From Ligilactobacillus apodemi DSM 16634 = JCM 16172 (GTDB lineage: Bacteria; Bacillota; Bacilli; Lactobacillales; Lactobacillaceae), in assembly GCF_001434405.1 (NCBI RefSeq), contig NZ_AZFT01000053.1:394452-458451 (forward strand): a DNA stretch of 64,000 bases. Direction: 5' to 3'. The notes below the pieces were generated by a model that was given only the letters and a program-made list of their open reading frames with translations, was not told the origin of the DNA and did no database searches. A program made the position numbers and the translations under genes. The stretch's first letter is position 1; each line of letters begins with the position of its first letter. Shown in pieces: positions 45,971 to 54,061 of the stretch.

Positions 45971-46930
45971 TTAGTTTTTGCTAAACAAAGTTGTTAAACG
46001 TTCCATAAAACGCTCAACAAAACGTTCTTTATCGACATTAACGGCTGCTTTAGTTAGAAGTGCAGGTTCATTGATGCGCGTTTCATCCCCAATTGTTCGC
46101 CCGGCATATGGTCCTTCAGTATCAACTTTCATGTTTAAATCTAATGTTTGAACTAATGAAGGGTCGATCGCAGCAGCTACAGCTAATGGATCATGTAAGG
46201 CACAACCACCTAAGTGAGGGCTAGTAACTTTATAGGCATCAATATAATAATCAGTTAGATCAGCATATTTTTCTCCCGATAAAGTCTTTAATTCACGCCA
46301 TTTTTGTGTTTCTTTGGTAGTAAGTAAGGTTCTAGTAGTAACGTCTAGCCCGATCATTGTTAGTGGGAAATTACTTCTAAAGACAGCATCTGCTGCTTCG
46401 GGATCTTGATTGATGTTAGCTTCTGTAACTGGATTTACATTACCAGGGACAGTCAAAGCCCCACCCATCAAAGTAACTTTGCCGACTAATTCAGCGATTT
46501 GTGGATCCTTCTTTAAGGCAGCGGCTAGATTAGTTAAAGGACCAGTTGGAACGATCACGAGATCTTTACCATATTTATGTGCCGCTTCAATGAAGAAGTC
46601 AACTCCAGACATTTCTTCTGGTTTACGGTCAGCTTTTTTTAATTTAACTTCGCCGATCCCGTTTTTTCCGTGGATCTGTGCGCTGATCGGCATAACTTCA
46701 AAACTTTCTTTAGTGGAAGCATGTGGCAACCCAGTAAAGACAGGAATATCTGGACGACCTAATAATTCTAACAAGTCTAAACTATTTTGGACCCCATCTT
46801 CTACTAAAATATTGCCATACGATCCGACGATCCCGATTAGATCACATTCTTCAGAAGCAAGCGCGTAAGCAATCGCAAGTGCATCATCGATCCCAGTATC
46901 TAAATCAAGGATCATTTTATATTTAGCCAA
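45971..46930 (-). CDS. Inosine-uridine preferring nucleoside hydrolase family protein
   Basis: The enzyme hydrolyses the N-glycosidic bond of ribonucleosides, releasing base and ribose for salvage. The calcium-binding aspartates are in LDLDTGIDDALAIAYAL; the usual form is DTDPGxDD, so Pro is replaced by Thr here. PTGPLTNLAAAL, MGGALTVPGNVNPVTEANI and CALHDPLAVAAAI are also conserved. I chose TTG 46930 (319 aa, MAKYKMILDLD) because AGGAG is nine bases upstream; the ATG at 46939 touches that RBS. Base preference cannot be told. Confidence 0.92.
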   Translation of the reverse strand: MAKYKMILDLDTGIDDALAIAYALASEECDLIGIVGSYGNILVEDGVQNSLDLLELLGRPDIPVFTGLPHASTKESFEVMPISAQIHGKNGIGEVKLKKADRKPEEMSGVDFFIEAAHKYGKDLVIVPTGPLTNLAAALKKDPQIAELVGKVTLMGGALTVPGNVNPVTEANINQDPEAADAVFRSNFPLTMIGLDVTTRTLLTTKETQKWRELKTLSGEKYADLTDYYIDAYKVTSPHLGGCALHDPLAVAAAIDPSLVQTLDLNMKVDTEGPYAGRTIGDETRINEPALLTKAAVNVDKERFVERFMERLTTLFSKN

Positions 46931-47110
46931 ATAAATCATCTCCTAATAGTTAGTAATTCACACTCTTAGTTTATCAGAAATTAGCGCTTTTGTACCGATT
47001 CAACGGGAAAAAATTAATAAAATATTGCTAAAATTGAAAAAACATACGTTAAATTTTTGTGAAATGCACTAAATTATGAAAAACATATAAAATATTTACA
47101 GAATAAGAGC

Positions 47111-47140
47111 TTGTTTTCACCTTGGGGCAAAGGGTACTAT
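47111..47140 (+). promoter_or_regulatory. Probable promoter of the DUF3013 gene
   Basis: TTGTTT (47111-47116) and TACTAT (47135-47140) are 18 bases apart. Confidence 0.45.
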
Positions 47141-47172
47141 ATAGATATATCAGAGAGATGGGAATGATGAGG

Positions 47173-47661
47173 ATGGCAAAAAAAGATCTTCTTTCATTTT
47201 TAGAAGAAAATATCGATGAGTTAGATTTTGACGGAAAAATCGACCTTTTTTGGAATAAACGTGAAAAAACTTTCGAAATGGAAGTTACTTTTTACGCCGA
47301 AAATAAAATAGGACAAATGATCGAAGATGCCCAAGGTATTGCGTCAAGTGAACCGATAATTTCATTTAGTGATAGTATTTTGTTTTACGACGAAAAAAAT
47401 CCAGCAGCTGTAGATGAAGATGCATATTTTGCTTGTCTTAGTTATGCTGGTAAAAAAGGCTGGTCACTTGCACGTGGTAAGGCATTTTTCAGCTACTTAC
47501 AAATTGTTTTAGACAATGGATATTCTGACTTGTTAGATTTTTTAAATGACAGTGACAAAGAAGTTTTTGAGCTGACTTGGTCAAATGAAGAATTTGAAAA
47601 AATCGTGGCAGATGCAACGAACAATACCCCCAAACAAGAATTAAGTTATCCACGCTTTTAG
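47173..47661 (+). CDS. DUF3013 family protein
   Basis: This acidic soluble protein of about 162 aa is conserved in Lactobacillales and contains LLSFLEENIDELDFDGKIDLFW and LSYAGKKGWSLARGKAFFSYL. It has no signal peptide or membrane segment and no assigned function. The start is uncertain: in-frame ATGs at 47158, 47164, 47167 and 47173 crowd a GATGGGAATGATGAGG stretch; MAKKDLLSF was chosen by resemblance to related proteins. It lies upstream of prmA. Confidence 0.8.
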   Translation: MAKKDLLSFLEENIDELDFDGKIDLFWNKREKTFEMEVTFYAENKIGQMIEDAQGIASSEPIISFSDSILFYDEKNPAAVDEDAYFACLSYAGKKGWSLARGKAFFSYLQIVLDNGYSDLLDFLNDSDKEVFELTWSNEEFEKIVADATNNTPKQELSYPRF

Positions 47662-47690
47662 TATCATTAATGGAGTGGAAAATTTTTTAA

Positions 47691-47736
47691 GAAAGGAAAA
47701 GCTATCTATTAATTTAATAGGATAGTAGGTTTTAAA
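47691..47736 (+). promoter_or_regulatory. Structured leader of prmA (SD block plus hairpin)
   Basis: GAAAGGAAAA (47691-47700) then CTATC-TATTA (47702-47711) pairing with TAATA (47715-47719) and GATAG (47721-47725), a 10-bp stem with one bulged G. TAGGTTTTAAA separates it from the TTG start. Confidence 0.5.
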
Positions 47737-48624
47737 TTGGATTGGATCAAATTAGCAATTACAACGACAAACGAAGCTAGTGAAGCTGTCATTAATATTT
47801 TAATGGAAAATGGAGCCGGTGGTGTTCAAATCGAAGACGAGGACTTAGAAAACGTGGTCTTGTCGACATATTTTCCAGCTGAACAAGCATTAGAAGAATT
47901 GATTTATGAATTGAAACAAAAGATCACCCATTTGAGTGATTTTGGCCTTAATCCTGGTAAGACACAAGTTGAATTAATGGAGTTAGATGATTCATCTTGG
48001 GCAGATGTTTGGAAAAAGTATTATCATCCTGTCCGCTTGACGCGCTATTTAACGATCGTGCCGAGTTGGGAAAAATATCAACCTCAAACTGAAGATGAAA
48101 AATTGATCGTGCTTGATCCGGGGCGTGCTTTTGGAACGGGAACACACCCAACGACCCGTTTAGCTTTACAGGCATTGGAAACAGTTGTCAGAGGCGATGA
48201 AACAATGATCGATGTGGGAACTGGTTCAGGTGTTTTGAGCATTGCGGCTAAACATTTTGGAGTTAAACAGATTTTTGCTTATGATATTGATGATGTAGCC
48301 GTCAAAGCTGCCCAGGAAAATTTGGCGTTAAACGGGATGGAAGACGATATTTTTGTTGCAGCTAATAGCCTTTTAGAGGGAATCGATAAAAAAGTAGATT
48401 TGATCACTGCTAACATTTTAGCTGAAATCATTGTACCGTTGATTCCTCAAGCAGTTAATTGCTTAAATCCTGGAGGCGTTTTGATCACATCAGGGATCAT
48501 TGCGGATAAAAAGTCATTGATCGTAAATAAGTTACAGCAACATGGTTTTGTGATCGACCAGATTTTAAATATGAAAGATTGGTATTCGATCATCGCCCAT
48601 CTCCCAGTAGTAGAGGATGAATAA
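47737..48624 (+). CDS. prmA: Ribosomal protein L11 methyltransferase
   Basis: PrmA trimethylates L11. The N-terminal substrate-recognition domain (about 1-110) is followed by a Rossmann fold with RAFGTGTHPTTRLAL, the SAM motif DVGTGSGVLSIAA and LITANILAEIIVPL, which carries the Asn of the N-P/I-type motif. The start is TTG at 47737 (MDWIKLAITT). Length is 295 aa. The rsmE gene begins three bases after the stop, a conserved pair. Confidence 0.96.
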   Translation: MDWIKLAITTTNEASEAVINILMENGAGGVQIEDEDLENVVLSTYFPAEQALEELIYELKQKITHLSDFGLNPGKTQVELMELDDSSWADVWKKYYHPVRLTRYLTIVPSWEKYQPQTEDEKLIVLDPGRAFGTGTHPTTRLALQALETVVRGDETMIDVGTGSGVLSIAAKHFGVKQIFAYDIDDVAVKAAQENLALNGMEDDIFVAANSLLEGIDKKVDLITANILAEIIVPLIPQAVNCLNPGGVLITSGIIADKKSLIVNKLQQHGFVIDQILNMKDWYSIIAHLPVVEDE

Positions 48625-48627
48625 AGT

Positions 48628-49383
48628 ATGCAACGTTATTTTTATGATGAAATGCTTACAAGTGAGCAATTTGAGCTTCCAAAAGAAATTTACAAACATG
48701 CTATTGTAGTAATGCGAATGCGCAGTGGCGATAAGTTTGAACTAGTTACGCCAGATGAAAATGTCAATGTGATGGAGTTAGTCACAGTTGAGAAAAATTT
48801 GGCTATAGCTAAAAAAGTTGATAGTTTTATCCAAATGACAAATTTACCGGTCAAAACAACGATCGTTTGTGGATTATCTAAGGGTGATAAGGCTGATTTT
48901 ATTGTTCAAAAAGCAACTGAACTAGGCGCTGATGAAATCATTTTTTTCAAAGGGACTTATTCAGTTGCCAAATGGGATGATAAAAAACGAGCTAAAAAAT
49001 TAGCGCGGTTAGCAAAAATTGCTTTAGCAGCAGCGGAGCAGTCACATCGGACAACCGTACCTGCGATCAGCTATTGTGATAAACTTGAAAACTTAAAACT
49101 AGCGTCAGCGCAATATGGCATGGTAGCATATGAGGAAGCAGCTAAGACTGGTGAAACAACGAACTTAGCAAAATTATTTGAACAATTAAAAAAAGAGAGT
49201 GCCACTAAGCCAGTAGCATTAATGGCGATTTTTGGACCTGAAGGTGGCTTAGCACCGGCAGAGGTTCAACTGTTAACACAAAAAGGCTTTGTTACGGCGG
49301 GGTTAGGTTCCCGGATCTTGCGGGCCGAAACAGCGCCACTTTATCTCTTGTCGGCACTTTCATTTGCTTTAGAATTAAGGTAA
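48628..49383 (+). CDS. rsmE: 16S rRNA (uridine-1498-N3)-methyltransferase
   Basis: RsmE methylates U1498. The N-terminal PUA-like domain begins MQRYFYDE. The SPOUT knot contains GLSKGDKADFIVQKATELGA, AAEQSHRTTVP, IFGPEGGLAPAEV and LGSRILRAETAPLYLLSAL. Length is 251 aa. It follows prmA in one transcript. Confidence 0.97.
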   Translation: MQRYFYDEMLTSEQFELPKEIYKHAIVVMRMRSGDKFELVTPDENVNVMELVTVEKNLAIAKKVDSFIQMTNLPVKTTIVCGLSKGDKADFIVQKATELGADEIIFFKGTYSVAKWDDKKRAKKLARLAKIALAAAEQSHRTTVPAISYCDKLENLKLASAQYGMVAYEEAAKTGETTNLAKLFEQLKKESATKPVALMAIFGPEGGLAPAEVQLLTQKGFVTAGLGSRILRAETAPLYLLSALSFALELR

Positions 49384-49413
49384 AATAAGATTAATAATTT
49401 TTAGAAACGGGTA

Positions 49414-49752
49414 ATGAGAATGAGAGCAAACTTAAATAGAATGTCACTACAACACATTGCTTGGTATCTAGCATTTGCCTTGGCATTTAGCTTTATGATA
49501 CCAATCATCTTTACTTTTTTTAATGTTGATGAAGTTACTAAAACAGGAGTTATCCTTTTCGGAATCAATGTTATCTATGCAATTGCTTCAGGAATATACG
49601 CAGGTAAGCGTGCCGATCACTTTTGGTTGATTTTATTTTTCCCAGTGATCTACTTGATAGGTTGTGACTTTTTCTTTGATAGTCATACGATCTATTGTGC
49701 CGCTTTTTACTTTTTATTGGCTGCTTTTGCCTATGGGACTGTGCGGGACTAA
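49414..49752 (+). CDS. Small four-helix membrane protein, unknown function
   Basis: The 112 aa protein has four hydrophobic segments (about 15-33, 43-61, 68-86 and 92-108) with short loops. GIYAGKRADHFWLILFFPVIY is the most characteristic part. I do not assign a family. It lies between rsmE and the RelA/SpoT gene, 30 bases after rsmE, and is probably in the prmA-rsmE transcript. Start ATG 49414 (MRMRAN) or the ATG two codons later are equally possible. Confidence 0.75.
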   Translation: MRMRANLNRMSLQHIAWYLAFALAFSFMIPIIFTFFNVDEVTKTGVILFGINVIYAIASGIYAGKRADHFWLILFFPVIYLIGCDFFFDSHTIYCAAFYFLLAAFAYGTVRD

Positions 49753-49767
49753 AATTCATCAGAGTCA

Positions 49768-49807
49768 GCAGTAGGCACTTTTTACAGTAGTGAAAAGTGC
49801 CTACTGC
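49768..49807. other. Perfect 15-bp inverted repeat without T-tract
   Basis: GCAGTAGGCACTTTT (49768-49782) and AAAAGTGCCTACTGC (49793-49807) pair perfectly around a 10-base loop. Neither side is followed by a run of T, so it is not an ordinary terminator. It lies 82 bases upstream of the RelA/SpoT start. Confidence 0.85.
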
Positions 49808-49847
49808 GCATCTAGCTAAAAAGGGATAAATTATTGGGACATTATAA

Positions 49848-49889
49848 GAAAGGAACAGCTGCTTTTTCGCTTGCAGCGACGGTGAGAGT
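49848..49889 (+). promoter_or_regulatory. Structured leader of the RelA/SpoT gene
   Basis: GAAAGGAA (49848-49855) is followed by GCTGC (49858-49862), which pairs with GCAGC (49873-49877) around a 10-base loop. GACGGTGAGAGT leads to the ATG. This member of the leader class also has a fair RBS (GGTGAG) after the hairpin. Confidence 0.45.
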
Positions 49890-52112
49890 ATGGAAAAAAA
49901 CGTAATTTGGAGCGCAGAAGATGTAATCAATAAATGTAAAGAATACATGAATGAAGAACATGTGGCGATCGTACAAAAAGCTTGTGATTTTGCCACATAT
50001 GTTCATCGTGAACAATTTAGAAAGTCAGGCGAACCATACATCGTACACCCGATTCAAGTAGCTGCAATTTTAGCGGAATTAAAGATGGATCCAGAGACGG
50101 TCGGTGCCGGCTTTTTACATGATGTAGTCGAAGATACCCCTGTTATTTTGGCCGATATTGGTGAGTTATTTGGCAATGATATTGAAGTTATTGTTGATGG
50201 GGTAACAAAATTAAGTAAGATTCGCTATAAATCTCATCAAGAGCAATTAGCAGAAAATCACCGTAAACTATTATTGGCGATGTCAAAAGACTTACGCGTG
50301 ATCATTGTGAAATTAGCGGACCGCTTGCATAATATGCGGACCTTAAAACATTTGCGCCCTGATAAGCAAAGACGGATCGCCAATGAGACTTTAGAAATTT
50401 ATGCTCCTTTGGCTGATCGTTTAGGTATCAGTACGATCAAATGGGAACTAGAAGATACGTCTTTGCGCTATTTAAACCCACAACAATACTACCGAATCGT
50501 TCATTTGATGAACTCAAGGCGTGCTGAGCGCTTGGAATATATTAATGAAGCAATTTCTGAGATTCAAACAGCGATCGGGGATCTTAACTTGAAAGACTGT
50601 GAAATCTATGGTCGCCCTAAGCATATCTATTCGATCTATCGTAAGATGCGTGATCAACATAAACAGTTTAGTCAAATTTATGATCTATTAGCGATTCGTG
50701 TGATCGTTAAATCGATCAAGGATTGTTATGCCGTTTTAGGTGCGATCCATACGAAGTGGACGCCGATGCCTGGGCGTTTTAAAGATTATATTGCTATGCC
50801 AAAAGCCAACATGTACCAGTCTTTGCATACAACTTTGATTGGTCCAAATGGTACGCCGTTTGAAGTGCAGATCCGAACAGAAGAAATGCACCGGGTCGCC
50901 GAATATGGGATCGCTGCTCACTGGGCATATAAAGAAGGTAAAACTGATGGGGTCAAAGAGACGACTACCGGGGAGAAACTAAATCTCTTTAAAGAAATCA
51001 TTGAACTTCAAAATGAAGCTAGTGATGCCAGTGATTTCATGGAAAGTGTTAAAGGTGATCTTTTCAGTGATCGTGTTTATGTTTTTACTCCTAAAGGCGA
51101 TGTATTTGAACTTCCTAAAGGAGCTGGACCACTTGATATGGCGTATTCGATCCACACCGAGATCGGTAACCATACTACTGGTGCAAAAGTAAACGGTAAG
51201 ATCGTTCCTCTTGATTATCAGGTTAAAAATGGTGATATCGTTGATATTTTGACTTCACAAAATTCAGCCGGTCCAAGTCGTGACTGGTTAGATCTAGTTC
51301 ATACGAATAAAGCGCGTAATAAGATCAGACGCTTCTTTAAACAACAAGATCGTTTACAAAATATCGATCGCGGAAAAGATATTTTAGAAACGGCGTTAAG
51401 TGAAGCTGGCTTTAATGTTCATGATGTTTTGACTCGTGAAAATCTGAAGCGTGTCTTAGAAAAACGGCATATTTCAACGGAAGAAGATCTCTATGCTGCC
51501 TTAGGTTATGGTGAAATTCAACCGGCTGGTGTTATTAACATTTTGACCCAAGACATTCGAGAAAAACAAGAACTTGAACGCAAGCAACAACAAGAAAAAG
51601 AACTGTTAGAAGATCATAAAGAGATCAAAAATACTACACATAAGTCTAATTCTAAGAGTGATGAAAGTATTTTGATCGAAGGAATCGATAATCTATTAGT
51701 GCGCTTAAGTCATTGTTGTAATCCGATTCCTGGTGATGATATTGTCGGTTATATTACTAAGGGACGTGGGGTTTCGGTCCATCGTGTTGACTGTCCTAAT
51801 GTCAAAAATGCCGAAAAGAGCGGAACTCGTTTGATCGATGTAAGTTGGAATATCGTGCCTGATGGACGTACCCATTATAATAGTGACCTTGAGATCCAAG
51901 GTTACAATCGTTCAGGTTTATTGAATGATGTTTTACAAGCTATCAATAATACGACTAAACAATTAAATTCGATCAACGGCCGAATCGACCACAACAAGAT
52001 GGCAACGATCGATGTAACTGTTGGGATCAAGGATAAAGTTCACTTACAACGGGTAATGGATAATATCAAACGTGTTCCGGATGTTTACGTGGTCAAACGA
52101 ACAATTCATTAA
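49890..52112 (+). CDS. relA: Bifunctional (p)ppGpp synthetase/hydrolase (RelA/SpoT homologue)
   Basis: This Rel enzyme makes and degrades (p)ppGpp in the stringent response. The order is: HD hydrolase (about 35-190; YIVHPIQVAAIL, FLHDVVEDT, KLADRLHNMRTLKHL), synthetase (about 230-350; GRPKHIYSIYRKM, LLAIRVIV, AMPKANMYQSLHTTL), TGS (about 395-455; VFTPKGDVFELPKGAGPLD), a zinc-finger-like region with LSHCCNPIPGDDIVGYITKGRG, and a C-terminal ACT domain. Length is 740 aa, normal. Both catalytic sites look intact. dtd lies 13 bases downstream, the usual rel-dtd pair. Confidence 0.97.
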   Translation: MEKNVIWSAEDVINKCKEYMNEEHVAIVQKACDFATYVHREQFRKSGEPYIVHPIQVAAILAELKMDPETVGAGFLHDVVEDTPVILADIGELFGNDIEVIVDGVTKLSKIRYKSHQEQLAENHRKLLLAMSKDLRVIIVKLADRLHNMRTLKHLRPDKQRRIANETLEIYAPLADRLGISTIKWELEDTSLRYLNPQQYYRIVHLMNSRRAERLEYINEAISEIQTAIGDLNLKDCEIYGRPKHIYSIYRKMRDQHKQFSQIYDLLAIRVIVKSIKDCYAVLGAIHTKWTPMPGRFKDYIAMPKANMYQSLHTTLIGPNGTPFEVQIRTEEMHRVAEYGIAAHWAYKEGKTDGVKETTTGEKLNLFKEIIELQNEASDASDFMESVKGDLFSDRVYVFTPKGDVFELPKGAGPLDMAYSIHTEIGNHTTGAKVNGKIVPLDYQVKNGDIVDILTSQNSAGPSRDWLDLVHTNKARNKIRRFFKQQDRLQNIDRGKDILETALSEAGFNVHDVLTRENLKRVLEKRHISTEEDLYAALGYGEIQPAGVINILTQDIREKQELERKQQQEKELLEDHKEIKNTTHKSNSKSDESILIEGIDNLLVRLSHCCNPIPGDDIVGYITKGRGVSVHRVDCPNVKNAEKSGTRLIDVSWNIVPDGRTHYNSDLEIQGYNRSGLLNDVLQAINNTTKQLNSINGRIDHNKMATIDVTVGIKDKVHLQRVMDNIKRVPDVYVVKRTIH

Positions 52113-52125
52113 GTGAGGTAAAAAA

Positions 52126-52572
52126 GTGCGAGTAGTTTTACAACGAGTAAAGAAAGCTAGTGTAGCGATCGATAATCAAACAGTAGGAACAATTGGGCAA
52201 GGGTTATTACTATTAGTCGGGTTTCAAGCCGATGATGGTAGTGAACAAATTGATTATTTGGTCAAAAAAATTGCTAACTGTCGTATTTTCAGTGATGAAG
52301 ACGATAAATTGAATTTGAATGTGCAACAAGTTAACGGCAAAATTTTATCGGTTTCTCAATTTACCCTTTATGCGGATACGAAAAAAGGCAATCGTCCGAG
52401 TTTTACCCGGGCGCAAGACCCTAAGATCGCTAGTAAAAACTATGATGAATTCAATCAAAAATTACGTGCGCTAGGGATTGAAGTCCAAACAGGAAAATTT
52501 GGGGCGGACATGCAGGTGAGTTTAGTAAATGATGGTCCGGTAACGATCATTTTTGATACTGACAACAAGTAG
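52126..52572 (+). CDS. dtd: D-aminoacyl-tRNA deacylase
   Basis: DTD removes D-amino acids (and glycine from tRNA-Ala) mischarged on tRNA. The 148 aa protein starts [16 protein letters not shown] and has [19 protein letters not shown] and the active-site [11 protein letters not shown]. The start is GTG at 52126 after AGTGAGG. It is co-transcribed with rel and the HAD gene. Confidence 0.97.
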   Translation: MRVVLQRVKKASVAIDNQTVGTIGQGLLLLVGFQADDGSEQIDYLVKKIANCRIFSDEDDKLNLNVQQVNGKILSVSQFTLYADTKKGNRPSFTRAQDPKIASKNYDEFNQKLRALGIEVQTGKFGADMQVSLVNDGPVTIIFDTDNK

Positions 52573-52581
52573 GTGAAGTAA

Positions 52582-53196
52582 ATGCAATACCAAAATTATT
52601 TCTTTGACTTTGATGGGACTTTGTATAATACGTATCCAGGGATGGTCAAAGCCTTTGTTCAGGCTTTTGAAAATCAGGGTGTTACCTTAGATGTAGCTGA
52701 AGTCTATCAAGTGATGCGAGAGGATTCGGTTCGCGAAGCTTATCGACGTTATACTACACCAAATTTAGATGCGACTAAATTACACGCTGATTATCGCGAT
52801 TTTGAAAAAGAGTTTCGGGCTTTAGCTAAGCCGTTTTCAGGAGCACGTGAGTTGTTAGGAAAAATTAAGGCTGCTGGCGGGCAGAGCTTTTTATTAACAC
52901 ACCGTGATCGGAGTTCTCTTGCATTACTAGAACGAGATGATCTCTTAAAATATTTTACTGATTATTCAACTTCTGATGATGGTTTTAAGCGTAAACCTGA
53001 TCCAGAAGCATTGAATCACTTAGTAACTAAACATCACTTAGATCCTCAAGTTTCGGTAATGGTCGGTGATCGCTTGTTAGATATTCAGGCAGGGCATAAT
53101 GCTAAAATGGCGGGAATTTTATTTGATCCCGATAAGATGATTGCCGAAGATACTAAGGCACAGCAAGTTGTGGTGTCTTTAGTTGAGATCAAATAA
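52582..53196 (+). CDS. HAD-superfamily phosphatase (subfamily IA)
   Basis: This 204 aa phosphatase has the HAD motifs FDFDGTLYNT (nucleophile Asp), SFLLTHRDRSS (motif II Thr), FKRKPDPEAL (motif III Lys) and VMVGDRLLDIQAG (motif IV). An alpha-helical cap lies between motifs I and II. It resembles phosphoglycolate phosphatase-like enzymes, but the substrate cannot be named. It is the last gene before the CRISPR array. Confidence 0.9.
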   Translation: MQYQNYFFDFDGTLYNTYPGMVKAFVQAFENQGVTLDVAEVYQVMREDSVREAYRRYTTPNLDATKLHADYRDFEKEFRALAKPFSGARELLGKIKAAGGQSFLLTHRDRSSLALLERDDLLKYFTDYSTSDDGFKRKPDPEALNHLVTKHHLDPQVSVMVGDRLLDIQAGHNAKMAGILFDPDKMIAEDTKAQQVVVSLVEIK

Positions 53197-53297
53197 CAAA
53201 AAATATGGGAGTTATATAAAACGAAAGTCTTGCTAGGATTAGTAGCGTGATTACGAAACTGATTTTGCACAAATTTGAAAAAAATTTTGCATTTGAG
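53197..53297 (+). promoter_or_regulatory. CRISPR leader with leader-anchoring ATTTGAG
   Basis: The short AT-rich leader of 101 bases ends in ATTTGAG (53291-53297) directly before the first repeat. This is the leader-anchoring sequence known in type II-A systems to direct Cas1-Cas2 integration. It sets the array orientation as plus. No clear promoter was found. Confidence 0.8.
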
Positions 53298-53912
53298 GTT
53301 TTAGAGCTATGTAGTTTTGTATGACTCCAAAACAATTAGTAGATGCTATTGATATGGGTGATTGTTTTAGAGCTATGTAGTTTTGTATGACTCCAAAACT
53401 AGGCATATTCGTTATTTCCACGAGGTTGAGTTTTAGAGCTATGTAGTTTTGTATGACTCCAAAACTTTAACGTAGAAGTATATTGCCATGATCCCGTTTT
53501 AGAGCTATGTAGTTTTGTATGACTCCAAAACACTCGGGTTACGTGGTGCAAACTGCTAGCTGTTTTAGAGCTATGTAGTTTTGTATGACTCCAAAACATT
53601 ACGAGCGGTATAAATTGGATCGCTACAGTTTTAGAGCTATGTAGTTTTGTATGACTCCAAAACATAAGTCATCGCTGATCTGTGCTTAAAGTTGTTTTAG
53701 AGCTATGTAGTTTTGTATGACTCCAAAACAGATGAAGTAGGTGCCTTAAGTAATGCTGAGTTTTAGAGCTATGTAGTTTTGTATGACTCCAAAACTCGTT
53801 GTTTGATACTGTATAAATCATGATAGTTTTAGAGCTATGTAGTTTTGTATGACTCCAAAACGATGAATAGCGATGAATATAACAATCAAGTGTTTTAGAG
53901 CTATGTAGTTTT
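53298..53912 (+). CRISPR. Type II-A CRISPR array, 9 full repeats plus a truncated repeat, 9 spacers
   Basis: The 36-base repeat begins GTTTTAGAGCTATGTAG and ends GTATGACTCCAAAAC. Full copies start at 53298, 53364, 53430, 53496, 53562, 53628, 53694, 53760 and 53826, all identical by eye. All nine spacers are exactly 30 bases. The tenth repeat (53892) keeps only its first 21 bases, marking the leader-distal end. The GTTTTAGAGCTA start and ATTTGAG leader are type II-A hallmarks. No cas1, cas2, csn2, cas9 or obvious tracrRNA gene lies in the window, so Cas9 must be supplied from elsewhere or the array is a remnant. Confidence 0.98.
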
Positions 53913-53976
53913 AGCAAAATTAAATATTTCTAGATAAACTCTATAAGAATGGTAGCGACTGTTTTTATAGAGTTTA
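53892..53976 (+). other. Terminal repeat with guide-RNA-like fold-back
   Basis: GTTTTAGAGCTA of the truncated repeat can pair with TAGCAAAATTAAAT (53912-53925). The upper stem is GCTA/TAGC. A bulge sets A899 against AAAA (last three digits of position), and the lower stem is TTTAG/TTAAA including one G-U. This is the layout of the Cas9 repeat:anti-repeat duplex. A 12-bp hairpin follows, TAAACTCTATAA (53935-53946) with TTATAGAGTTTA (53965-53976), possibly the array terminator. Function is hypothetical. Confidence 0.4.
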
Positions 53977-54003
53977 TTATTGTACTTTTCAAAATCAGCG
54001 GAT

Positions 54004-54046
54004 AAAAAAACTGTGTAACGAAAAAAATTCATTACACAGTAAAAAA
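54004..54046. terminator. Terminator of the RNA methyltransferase gene, possibly bidirectional
   Basis: ACTGTGTAA (54010-54018) and TTACACAGT (54032-54040) pair perfectly with A-runs and T-runs outside. It ends the minus-strand gene and could also stop array transcripts. Confidence 0.88.
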
Positions 54047-54061
54047 TATTGTTTGTGTTAC

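Noticed and set aside
49834..49905. Short upstream reading frames through the GAAAGGA leaders, such as one from TTG 49834 reading YKKGTAAFSLAATV, MKGKT-starting frames at 34867 and 62762, and 27180-27257 before rimM.
   Set aside because: They share a K-G-K core only because the purine block is the same. The rest of each peptide is unrelated, and prmA lacks a start in that frame. The hairpin arrangement explains the leaders better than conserved leader peptides.
53399..53917. Two minus-strand reading frames across the CRISPR array encode a tandem repeat FWSHTKLHSSKT.
   Set aside because: The repeat is a translation of the CRISPR repeat itself: repeat plus spacer is 66 bases, a multiple of three, so frames stay open by arithmetic. 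No RBS or start fits.
53912..54060. Possible full tracrRNA gene next to the array.
   Set aside because: No anti-repeat complementary to the full repeat (for example CTACATAGC in antisense form) is found on either strand here; only the short fold-back of the terminal repeat is present.
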